The notes under the pieces: model-generated
The model's input: only the letters and a program-made list of their open reading frames with translations
What the model was told of the DNA's origin: nothing
Databases searched by the model: none
Program-made: the position numbers and the translations under genes
Shown here: positions 17,501 to 26,200 of the stretch, one piece after another
Layout: each line of letters opens with the position of its first letter
Numbering within the stretch: the first letter of the stretch is position 1
Assembly (NCBI GenBank): GCA_964395315.1
Contig: CAYNBI010000014.1
Location: 1 to 50,570, forward strand
Direction of reading: 5' to 3'
DNA length: 50,570 bases
Origin: CAVORB01 sp964395315
GTDB taxonomy: Bacteria; Pseudomonadota; Gammaproteobacteria; Chromatiales; Chromatiaceae

Positions 17501-17983
17501 GTGAAAGCTAGACAGAAACGCATGATGTTCGTTGCCTTCGGCATCGTCGGCGTCGGCGTCGCCGCGATGCTCGCAATCAACGCATTACGCAGCAACATAG
17601 CCTACTTCTTCAGCCCATCGCAGGTGATGGCGAACGAGGCCCCGGCCAACGCCCTGTTCCGGCTCGGCGGCCTGGTTGTGAAGGACAGCGTGGCGCGTCA
17701 GGCGGACGGCCTCACCGTCACCTTCGACGTCACCGACAACGCGGAGACCGTCAAGGTGAGCTACACCGGTATCCTGCCGGATCTGTTCGGCGAGGGTCAG
17801 GGCGTGGTGACCAAGGGCCGCATGAGTCCCGAGGGCCTGTTCTACGCCGAGGAGGTGCTCGCCAAGCACGACGAGTCCTACATGCCGCCGGAGGTGGAGG
17901 CGACGCTCAAGACGGCCCATGCCAAGGGCGTCACCGAGATGGCTGCCGGCCAGAGCGCCGGCGGAGCAACGGCAAGCCAATGA
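17501..17983 (+). CDS. ccmE: Cytochrome c maturation haem chaperone CcmE
   Basis: CcmE binds haem covalently in the periplasm and hands it to CcmF/CcmH. The 160-residue product has an N-terminal membrane anchor (about 8-28), an OB-fold domain, and the haem-binding motif LAKHDESYMPPE, with H123 as the covalent site and Y127 as the axial ligand. The tail after Pro130 is Ala/Gly-rich and disordered. It begins at a GTG right after the ccmD stop and ends in an ATGA overlap with ccmF. Confidence 0.96.
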   Translation: MKARQKRMMFVAFGIVGVGVAAMLAINALRSNIAYFFSPSQVMANEAPANALFRLGGLVVKDSVARQADGLTVTFDVTDNAETVKVSYTGILPDLFGEGQGVVTKGRMSPEGLFYAEEVLAKHDESYMPPEVEATLKTAHAKGVTEMAAGQSAGGATASQ

Positions 17984-19968
17984 TTCCCGAACTCGGACAC
18001 TTCGCCCTCATCCTGGCCCTCGGTCTCGCGATCCTCCAGGCCGCGTTTCCGCTCGCCGGGTCCTTCAACGGCAACCGCGGCTGGATGGCTATGGCACGTC
18101 CCTTGGCGTGGGGCCAGTTCACCTTCGCTGCCATCGCCTTCGCCTGCCTGCTGCAGGCTTTCCTCACCGACGACTTCTCGGTCGCCTACGTGGCTAACAA
18201 CTCCAACAGCCTGATGCCGACCTTGTACAAGGTATCGGCACTGTGGGGCGCGCATGAGGGGTCCCTGCTGTTGTGGGCCCTGTTCCTGGCGGCCTGGGGA
18301 GCCGCTGTGGCCGCCTTCAGCCCCAGCCTGCCGCCTCAGGTGGTGTCGCGCGTGCTATCCGTGATGGGAATGATCACCATCGGCTTCCTGCTCTTCATGC
18401 TCCTGACCTCGAATCCGTTCGACCGAATCTTTCCGGCGCCGCCGGAGGGGCGCGACCTCAATCCCCTGCTGCAGGACCCCGGGCTGGCCATCCACCCGCC
18501 GATGCTCTACATGGGCTACGTCGGATTCTCCGTTGCCTTCGCCTTCGCTATCGCGGCCCTCATGGGCGGCAAGCTGGACGCGGCATGGGCGCGCTGGTCG
18601 CGGCCCTGGACCACCGTGGCATGGATCTTTCTCACCCTCGGCATCGCACTCGGCAGCTGGTGGGCCTACTACGAGCTGGGCTGGGGCGGCTGGTGGTTCT
18701 GGGATCCGGTGGAGAACGCCTCCTTCATGCCCTGGCTCGCGGGCACAGCCCTGATCCACTCGCTGGCGGTTACGGAGAAGCGCGGCGCCTTCAAGAGCTG
18801 GACCGTGCTGCTCGCCATCTTCGCCTTCTCCCTGAGCCTGCTCGGCACCTTCCTGGTGCGCTCCGGGGTGCTGACCTCGGTACATGCCTTCGCCACCGAC
18901 CCCACACGCGGCACCTTCATCCTGGTGTTCCTCTGCATCGTCATCGGCGGTTCGCTGGCACTATACGCATGGCGGGCACCGGCGGTCTCCGGGGGCGGTC
19001 GCTTCGATCTGCTCTCCCGCGAGAGCTTCCTGCTGACCAACAACCTGCTGCTCACCCTGCTCACCGCGCTGATCCTGCTCGGCACCCTGGCGCCGCTGAT
19101 CTACGAGGCGATGGGCTGGGGCAAGATCTCCGTGGGCTTCCCCTGGTTCAACAAGATGTTCGTGGCCATCACGCCCTTCCTGGCGCTCTTCATGGGCGTG
19201 GGGCACCTGACGCGCTGGAAGCACGACGATGCCGAGCGCCTGGTGCGCGAGCTTTGGGTCGCCTTCGCCCTCGGCGGCGCGGCCGCCATCGTCGCCGTTA
19301 TTTTCATGCCGCTGACCTCGGGCGCCTGGTTCTACGTGCCGCTCGGCCTGGGGCTGGCCGTATGGCTGCTGTTCTCGCACCTGCAGGGTATCCGCGAGCG
19401 GCTCAAGCACAAACAGGGCGTCAGATCCCTGTTCGCGGATCTCGCCGGCAACGGACGCAGCTACTACGGTATGGTGCTCGCGCATCTCGGCGTGGCCATG
19501 TTCATCGTCGGCGCCACCATGGTCTCCAACTTCGGCCTTGAGAAGGATGTGCGCATGTCCCCCGGTGACGAGCAGGAGGCGGCGGGCTACCGCTTTCAAT
19601 TTCTCGGCGTGAAGGACCACCGGGGTCCGAACTACACGGCGGCACGCGGCCACTTCCTCGTGTTCGACGGCGAGAAACAGGTTGCCGACCTCTGGCCGGA
19701 GAAGCGCACCTATTTCACGTCGGCCAAGCCGATGACCGAGGCGTCCATCGACTGGGGGTTCACGCGCGACCTGTACGTCTCCCTCGGCGAGCCCGTGGGC
19801 GGCGGCGACTGGGCGCTGCGCATCTACTACAAGCCCTACGTGCGCTGGATCTGGCTCGGCGCCGTGCTCATGGCGCTGGGGGGAATCCTGGCCGTCACCG
19901 ATCGCCGCTACCGCAGCGCCCGTAAGACGGCCAGGGTACCGGCCGGAGCCGCCACGGCGAGAACCTGA
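17980..19968 (+). CDS. ccmF: Cytochrome c haem lyase subunit CcmF
   Basis: CcmF, with CcmH and CcmI, forms the haem ligation complex. The 662-residue product has the many-helix plan and the WWD domain: GWGGWWFWDPVENASFMPWL near residue 230. Conserved His that bind haem lie in SALWGAHEGSLLLW, AIHPPMLYMGYV and TALIHSLAVTEKRG. A large periplasmic domain occupies the C-terminal part, followed by a last helix (IWLGAVLMALGGILAV). Its ATG overlaps the ccmE stop. Confidence 0.97.
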   Translation: MIPELGHFALILALGLAILQAAFPLAGSFNGNRGWMAMARPLAWGQFTFAAIAFACLLQAFLTDDFSVAYVANNSNSLMPTLYKVSALWGAHEGSLLLWALFLAAWGAAVAAFSPSLPPQVVSRVLSVMGMITIGFLLFMLLTSNPFDRIFPAPPEGRDLNPLLQDPGLAIHPPMLYMGYVGFSVAFAFAIAALMGGKLDAAWARWSRPWTTVAWIFLTLGIALGSWWAYYELGWGGWWFWDPVENASFMPWLAGTALIHSLAVTEKRGAFKSWTVLLAIFAFSLSLLGTFLVRSGVLTSVHAFATDPTRGTFILVFLCIVIGGSLALYAWRAPAVSGGGRFDLLSRESFLLTNNLLLTLLTALILLGTLAPLIYEAMGWGKISVGFPWFNKMFVAITPFLALFMGVGHLTRWKHDDAERLVRELWVAFALGGAAAIVAVIFMPLTSGAWFYVPLGLGLAVWLLFSHLQGIRERLKHKQGVRSLFADLAGNGRSYYGMVLAHLGVAMFIVGATMVSNFGLEKDVRMSPGDEQEAAGYRFQFLGVKDHRGPNYTAARGHFLVFDGEKQVADLWPEKRTYFTSAKPMTEASIDWGFTRDLYVSLGEPVGGGDWALRIYYKPYVRWIWLGAVLMALGGILAVTDRRYRSARKTARVPAGAATART

Positions 19969-19971
19969 GCC

Positions 19972-20526
19972 ATGGGGAAATCTCTGAAATTCCTGTTTCC
20001 GCTGGGGCTCTTCATCGCCCTTGCGGCGCTGCTGTTCTTCGGGCTCACCACGGACCCGCGCAAGGTCCCCTCGCCCCTCGTCGGCAAGCCCGCTCCCCAG
20101 TTCACGCTGCCGGTGCTCGACGATCCCAGCCGGAGCGTCTCGGACGCAGACCTCAAGGGCAAGGTGTCACTGGTCAACGTCTGGGCCTCTTGGTGTGTTT
20201 CCTGCCGGGCGGAGCACGCCCAGCTGATGCGGCTCTCACGCGATCTCAAGGAAGTCCAGATCCTCGGGCTCAACTGGAAGGACGAGGCGGCCGACGCCTT
20301 GCGCATGCTGAAGCTGTCCGGCGATCCCTACCGGTTCAGTGCCTTCGACCCGGACAACAAGGTGGGCATCCACTGGGGGGTCTACGGTGCGCCGGAGACC
20401 TTTATCGTGGATAGCGAGGGCATCATCTGTTACAAGAAAATCGGGCCGGTGGGACCGGGAGACTGGGAGAACGAGCTCTCACCCACCGTTGACTGGAAAA
20501 CCATGAAGTGCAAGGTGCAGAGTTGA
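19972..20526 (+). CDS. ccmG: Thiol:disulfide interchange protein CcmG (DsbE)
   Basis: CcmG reduces the haem-binding cysteines of apocytochromes. The 184-residue protein has an N-terminal membrane anchor (about 6-24) and a thioredoxin domain with the active site WASWCVSCR (C75 and C78) and the cis-Pro loop GAPETF. The glutamate-bearing LNWKDE segment is typical of CcmG. The motif is WCVSC where E. coli has WCPTC, a common variation. It follows ccmF by three bases and overlaps ccmH. Confidence 0.95.
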   Translation: MGKSLKFLFPLGLFIALAALLFFGLTTDPRKVPSPLVGKPAPQFTLPVLDDPSRSVSDADLKGKVSLVNVWASWCVSCRAEHAQLMRLSRDLKEVQILGLNWKDEAADALRMLKLSGDPYRFSAFDPDNKVGIHWGVYGAPETFIVDSEGIICYKKIGPVGPGDWENELSPTVDWKTMKCKVQS

Positions 20527-21014
20527 GTAGCTTGATCCGACTGCCGGCCCTGCTGTTGGCCGGCCTCTTGTCAGCGTCCATCGCCGGCGCGTACACCTTG
20601 GAGGAGTTCACCTTCGACGACCCGGCGCGCGCGGACGAGTTTCGTGACCTCATCGACGAGTTGCGATGCCTGGTGTGCCAGAACGAATCGCTCGCCGGCT
20701 CCCAGGCCGAGCTGGCCCAGGACCTGCGCGAGGAGGTCTACCGCATGATGCAGTCGGGCCAGTCGCGCGACGAGATCGTCGAATTTCTAGTAGCCCGCTA
20801 TGGGGATTTCGTGCTCTACGATCCGCCGGTTAAGCTGTCCACGTACCCGCTGTGGTTCGGCCCCTTGCTGCTGGCCGGCGTCGGCGGCTTCTTCCTGTTC
20901 CGCACACTCGTGCGCAAGAAGAAGAGTCCCGATGCGGATCTCTCCGAGGAAGAACGTAAGCGCCTGCAGGAACTGCTGTCCGCCGCTGACAGCAATCAGG
21001 ACAACAAGCAATGA
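20523..21014 (+). CDS. ccmH: Cytochrome c maturation protein CcmH
   Basis: CcmH (CcmL type) is a periplasmic thiol-redox protein of the haem lyase complex. From the TTG at 20523 the protein has 163 residues: a signal peptide or anchor to about residue 23, then the signature DELRCLVCQNESLAGSQA with C49 and C52, a three-helix bundle, a membrane helix (WFGPLLLAGVGGFFLFRTL) and a charged tail. AAGGTG lies six bases before the TTG, which overlaps the ccmG stop; an in-frame GTG at 20508 is the alternative. It overlaps ccmI by four bases. Confidence 0.93.
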   Translation: MSSLIRLPALLLAGLLSASIAGAYTLEEFTFDDPARADEFRDLIDELRCLVCQNESLAGSQAELAQDLREEVYRMMQSGQSRDEIVEFLVARYGDFVLYDPPVKLSTYPLWFGPLLLAGVGGFFLFRTLVRKKKSPDADLSEEERKRLQELLSAADSNQDNKQ

Positions 21015-22327
21015 TCATCTTTTGGATACTCGCCGCCGGGCTCATGGGTCTGGCGCTGTTGTTCGTCGTCACGCCGCTGCTCTCGGGGCGCGCACCCGAG
21101 CCGGCCATCGACCAGGACCAACTCAACCTTGCCGTGTTCCGCCAGCAACTGCAGGAGCTTGAAGCGGACCTGGCTGCGGGCAACCTGGACCAGACCCAGT
21201 ACAAGGCCGCGCGCCGCGACCTGGAGCGTGAGCTGCTGTACGACGTCGATGGGAAGGGCGCCTCGTCGCCCCCGGCGACGACCGATCGCGGCGGGCGTGT
21301 GACCGCCCTGGTGCTTGCCGTCGCCGTGCCGGCCTCCGCCATCGGGCTCTATCTCTACATCGGCGACAACAGCATCATCCCCCGCCTCGAGGCTGCGGCC
21401 GCCGGCCAGCCCACGGCGCCCGCGGGGCACCCGTCCACCCCGGGTGGGGAGGTCCCGCCCTTGGACGTGCTGGTGCAACGTCTGGCGGAGAAGATGGAGC
21501 AGAACCCCGAGAACCTCGAAGGCTGGCTGATGCTGGGACGCACCTACTTCGCGGTCAATGAGCCCGGCAAGGCGCTCGCGGCCCTGGAGAAGGCGTACGG
21601 GCTCGCCCCGCAGAACCCGGAGGTCATCAGCTCTTACGCCCAAGCAGTGGCCAGCAATGCGGGCGGCAAGCTCGCGGGCCGTCCCGCTGAGCTGATCCGC
21701 GCCGCGCTGGAAATCGATCCCGACAACGCCACGGCCCGCTGGCTGGACGGTCTGGTCTCCTACCAGGAGGGCGAGTTCGACGCGGCGATTACACGCTGGG
21801 AGTCGATCCTTGCCGGTCTGGACCCGGAGGGGAAGGACGCAGCGGAGCTGCGTGAGTTCATCGCCGAGGCCCGCCAGCGGGGCGGCTCCGCCGAATCCGC
21901 GCCGCCCGCGCAGGCGGCCGCCGAGGGAACCCCCGAATCCACCACCGCCCAGGAAACGCCGGCGGACCCGGCCCAGACCGCGGCCGGCGTCGTGGTTCAG
22001 GTCGCCCTGGCGGAGCCCCTCTGGCCCAAGGCGGACCAGAACGCCACCCTGTTCGTCTACGCCAAGGCAGTCACGGGCCCGCCCATGCCTCTGGCGGTGA
22101 AGCGGATGAAGGTCGCCGACCTGCCCGCGACCGTGACCCTGGACGATAGTATGGCCATGATGCCCGCCATGCGTCTGTCCAATTTCCCCGAGGTCACGGT
22201 CGGCGCACGGATCTCCGCGAGCGGACAGGCCACGCCCCAAAGCGGGGATCTGGAGGGAGAGGTGAGTCCGGTGAAGGCGGGCCGATCTGAGCCCGTCGAG
22301 GTGCTCATCGATCGGGTGCGTCCATAA
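21011..22327 (+). CDS. ccmI: Cytochrome c biogenesis protein CcmI (TPR apocytochrome chaperone)
   Basis: CcmI captures apocytochrome c for haem attachment. The 438-residue product has two N-terminal membrane helices (about 2-22 and 97-117) separated by a cytoplasmic loop with a heptad-like LNLAVFRQQLQELEADLAAG. A periplasmic TPR domain follows (GWLMLGRTYFAVNEPGKALAALEKAY, then ARWLDGLVSYQEGEFDAAITRWESIL). The C-terminal domain has the typical LFVYAKAVTGPPMPLAVKR and LSNFPEVTVGARISASG. Last gene of the operon; it converges with the pentapeptide protein gene. Confidence 0.95.
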   Translation: MIIFWILAAGLMGLALLFVVTPLLSGRAPEPAIDQDQLNLAVFRQQLQELEADLAAGNLDQTQYKAARRDLERELLYDVDGKGASSPPATTDRGGRVTALVLAVAVPASAIGLYLYIGDNSIIPRLEAAAAGQPTAPAGHPSTPGGEVPPLDVLVQRLAEKMEQNPENLEGWLMLGRTYFAVNEPGKALAALEKAYGLAPQNPEVISSYAQAVASNAGGKLAGRPAELIRAALEIDPDNATARWLDGLVSYQEGEFDAAITRWESILAGLDPEGKDAAELREFIAEARQRGGSAESAPPAQAAAEGTPESTTAQETPADPAQTAAGVVVQVALAEPLWPKADQNATLFVYAKAVTGPPMPLAVKRMKVADLPATVTLDDSMAMMPAMRLSNFPEVTVGARISASGQATPQSGDLEGEVSPVKAGRSEPVEVLIDRVRP

Positions 22328-22368
22328 CGTCCTGTCCGCTCGATCCAAACACTCCACAAGGCACTGTT

Positions 22369-22387
22369 GGGGCCACGGACCGGCCCC
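22369..22387. terminator. Possible terminator between ccmI and pentapeptide gene
   Basis: A 6-bp perfect stem GGGGCC/GGCCCC with a seven-base loop lies in the short gap between two converging genes. There is no T-run on either strand, so this is a weak call based on position and stem. Confidence 0.4.
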
Positions 22388-22408
22388 TGGCTCAGGCCGC
22401 CCCGATTG

Positions 22409-23263
22409 CTACCGCACGTTCTGCTTGAACGCGGGCACCTGCGCGTTCTTGGCCTTGGAGAAGTTGGCGAAGGTGACGTTCACCGTCACCAGGGCTACGT
22501 CCTTGAAGTCCGCATCCGTCACGTCGGCGTGGCGCAGCACGGCGCCCATGAGCTGAGCCCCTTGGAGATTCGCGCCGCGCAGGTTAGCGTGGTGCAGGTT
22601 GACGTCGCGCAGTGAGGCGCCGTGCAGGTCGGTCCCGACCAGGCTGGCCTCGCGCATGTTGGCGAGGTTGAGCACGACCGGGATGCGGTCTCCCCCGCCG
22701 CCGAGCCGCGCTCCGTCAAGCCGCGCGCGGAACAGCTTGACCCCGTTCATGTGCGTGTTCTGGATATCGGCGCCACTGAGATCGCAACCGCTCATCAGGG
22801 TCTCGATCAACAGAGACCCCTGAATGCGCGACCTGGTCAACTTTCCTTCCCGGAAACAGGCGTCGGTGAGGTCGGTCCGATCGATCAGGGCGTCGGAGAG
22901 GTCCGAGCCGTGGAGATCGACGTAACGCATGTCGCAGGACAGAAGCCGCACCCCACGCATCTTGCAGTTCGTCAGCACGGCGCCGCTCCCGGGGGAGCCG
23001 TCGCTTAACTTGGCCTCTTCGAACAAGGCGCCGGTGAGGTCCGCCTTGTCCAACTGGGTGCGGATCAGGATCGCACCGCGGAGCGTCGCGCCGGCGAGAT
23101 CGGCCCCCATGAGGTCCGCTTCCTGGAGCCAGGCACCGCTGAGGTCCGCGCCGCGCAGATCGGCGCCGTCGAGGATATCGTCACGCAGGTCCGCGCCGAC
23201 TAGGCTGTCCGCCTCGACCACTCGCAGTACGTCACGCGTCTCCTTGTGTCGAATCTCGATCAC
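22409..23263 (-). CDS. Pentapeptide-repeat protein
   Basis: The 284-residue protein is built of A(D/N)LxX repeats: GADLRGADLSGAWLQEADLMG and many more, in two blocks (about 20-175 and 190-265), interrupted by a Gly-rich break (LGGGGDRIP). Such repeats fold as a right-handed quadrilateral beta-helix. The first 20 residues (IEIRHKETRDVLRVVEAD) form a short non-repeat cap. It starts at a GTG that overlaps the stop of the RND pump gene (GTGA), so it is likely made together with it. Some pentapeptide proteins mimic DNA and protect gyrase, but nothing here shows this; the function is open. Confidence 0.85.
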   Translation of the reverse strand: MIEIRHKETRDVLRVVEADSLVGADLRDDILDGADLRGADLSGAWLQEADLMGADLAGATLRGAILIRTQLDKADLTGALFEEAKLSDGSPGSGAVLTNCKMRGVRLLSCDMRYVDLHGSDLSDALIDRTDLTDACFREGKLTRSRIQGSLLIETLMSGCDLSGADIQNTHMNGVKLFRARLDGARLGGGGDRIPVVLNLANMREASLVGTDLHGASLRDVNLHHANLRGANLQGAQLMGAVLRHADVTDADFKDVALVTVNVTFANFSKAKNAQVPAFKQNVR

Positions 23264-26200
23264 GACTGCGTTCTCCGCTTGACCTGGATTCCACGCCCAC
23301 CACCTCGGGCGACTCGTCTCGCCGCCGCGGCGGTGCTCGACCTGTCTGCGCCGCCCTGAGAGGTGGCGGATTTGGTCACCCCATCCGGCCCCTCGTGGCC
23401 GTTGATTCCTTTTTGCTGCTCTTCGGGCTCCATCTCCACCCCCGGCGGACCCGGATCCCGGACGACGCCCGGTGCAGGCTGCTCGGCCAAGCGCGGACTT
23501 TCTACGGAAGAAGTATTCGCCGCGGCACTCGGGGCACCGGTCATCGAAACGCCACGCCCGCGCGCCGCGGTCTTTCTCGCTACCGCTTTCTTCGGCGCGG
23601 CCTTCTTCTTGGCCGCTTTCTTGGCCACGGTCTTCTTGACACCAGTCCGCTTGGCCGCCGGCCTTGTCGGGACCGCCACCGGCGTCTTGTCCGCGGCGAC
23701 CGGGGTGGATCGCTCGGCCGCGGGAGCGGGAGAAACCTCGGGCGCCGTGTCCTGCGCGAGGGATTCGGAGGATGCGCGCTGAGCCGGAGACGTCGCGGGC
23801 TGCGAGCCGCCGCCCGCGGTGGCGGCGGATCCACCTGCTGGCGACGGGCTACCGCCTGATGGCGTTCCTCGTCCCCCTCCCGGGGCGGCGGGCCCGGGGC
23901 CGGAAGGCTTTGGCTTGCGCTTGGGAAGCAGTCCGCCGAGGATCACCTGCAGCAAACGCCAAATCGACAGCAGGACGGTGCTGACGGTACTGAACACCCA
24001 GATCAGCGCCGACACCAAGCCACCCCATAGACGCACCCACAGGGGGGTTCCGCCGCCGGACCCCAGGAGCCTGCCGGGCAGACCGAACAGCCAGAACACG
24101 GCAGAGACGATCCCGCCCCAGACCCGCACCCACAGAGGCGTGCGCGCGACGGTCGGCGCGACGCCGCCGCCGGCGACCTCCTCGACCTCCGCGTAGCGCC
24201 CGGAGAGCTCGATCTCACCGCTCTCCGTCTCCTCGAGATAGAAACGCTTGCGCAGGCTGATGCAGCCCAGGGGAATGACGATCACCGCCATCAGTGTGGC
24301 GACGCCGGCGCCGAACAGCAGGCTCACCGCCATGCCCTGGAAGATGGGGTCGTAGATGATGGCCCAGGCGCCCGCCATCAGTGTCAGTGAGGTGATCAGG
24401 ATGGGACGCATGCGGATCTCGGCACCCGCCACCGCTGCCTCGCGCACGCTCTTGCCTTTCTCCACCTCGATCTTCACGAACTCCACGATGAGGATGGATT
24501 GGCGAACGATGATGCCGCCGAGGGCAATCATGCCGATCATGGAGGTCGCGGTGAACTCCGCGCCCATGATCAGGTGTCCGGGAATGATCCCGATCAGGGT
24601 CAAGGGAATCGGCGACATGATGAGCCCGGCGATCGCGAAGTCGCGGAACTCCCATACGATCAGGCCGTAGATCAGCACCAGGGCGGCCATGAAGGCGAGG
24701 CCCATGTCGCGGAAGGTCTCGTAGGTGACGGTCCACTCCCCGCTCCATTCGAAGCCGGACACCGAATCGTCCGGCGGTGGCCCGATCAGGCCCATGGGCA
24801 TACCGGTCATGCTCACGCCGTCGGGCGTGACATAGTTCTCCAGCAGGTCCTCGACGCCGTACATGCCGTAGATCGGCGCGCCCAGGCGGCCCTGCATCTC
24901 CCCGACCACATACTCCATGGGGCGCAGATCCTTGTGGTAGATGATGGGGTCCTCGGGCTTCTTGACGAACCGGCCCAGCTCAGCGAGCGGCACGATCTGC
25001 CCGTCCGGTGTGGCAATGGGCAGTGAGCCCAAGGTGTTGAGCTCCGCGCGGTTTGCCAGCGGCACCTGAAGCACGATGTAGGTCGGCTCGAGCACGTTGC
25101 CGCGCTTGACGTCCCCGACCTTGAATCCTCCCATGGCCATGGCCAAGTTCTGATTGATGGTGTCGACGGAGACGCCGCGGCGGACGGCCTTCTCGGTGTC
25201 CACATCGAAACGCCAGTACTCGTAAGGCTCGGCCATGTAGTTGTCTACGTCGACGACGTTCTCCACCTGCTCGAACATCGCCGTCATGTCCGCCGCCACC
25301 TGACGCCGCACCTGCTCACTGGGGCCGTAGACCTCGGCGACCACGGTCTGCAGCACCGGCGGACCCGGAGGCATCTCCACCACCGCGATCTTGGCGCCCA
25401 GGCGTTGCGCAAGCGGCGTCAGCATCGCTCGGGCCTCCACCGCAAGGGCATGGCTGCCCTTTTCGCGCTCATTCTTGTCCTTGAGCATGACCAGCAGGTC
25501 GCCCTCCCACGGGTTCTGGCGCAGGTAGTAATGCCGCACCATCCCGTTGAAGTTGAAGGGCTGGGACGTGCCGGCGTAGGTCTGCACGGCCTTGACCTCG
25601 GGCATCTCGCGGACCTTCTCGGCGAGCTGCCGGACCACGTTGGCGGTCTCGGGCAGGGCGGTGCCCTCGGGCATGTTGACGATGACGCTGAACTCCGGCT
25701 TGTTGTCGAAGGGCAACATCTTCACCGGCACCGTCTTGGTGTAGAAGAGCACGCAGACCCCGGCCGTGACGGCAATGACGGAGATCAGGAATACGATGCC
25801 CAGCCTGCGGTTCTCGATCAGCGGCAGCACCAGGGGGCGGTAGATCTTGCCGACGAGACGCCGCGTGCGCTCCTCGCGCCGCTCAGCCTTGTGCAGCGCG
25901 GCCATTTTCGGTCTGACGCGCAGGGCGAACCAGGGGGTGAACACGAACGCCGCCACCAGCGAGAAGAACATGGCCGATGACCCGAGCACCGGTATCGGCC
26001 GCATGTAGGGGCCCATCAGGCCGCTGACCCAGCCCATGGGCAGCAGGGCGGCGATGATGGTGAAGGTGGCGAGGATGGTCGGGTTGCCGACCTCGTCCAC
26101 GGCCCTCACTGCGTGCGCGATGGAGGTCTTACCCACCTCCAGCCAGTGGCGGAAGATGTTCTCCACCACCACCGTGGCGTCGTCCACCAGGATGCCGATG

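Noticed and set aside
23500..23750. Frameshift or assembly error producing the Lys/Ala-rich RND tail
   Set aside because: The frame stays open for over 900 bases with repeat units encoded by different codons, and the stop codon overlaps the next gene's start.
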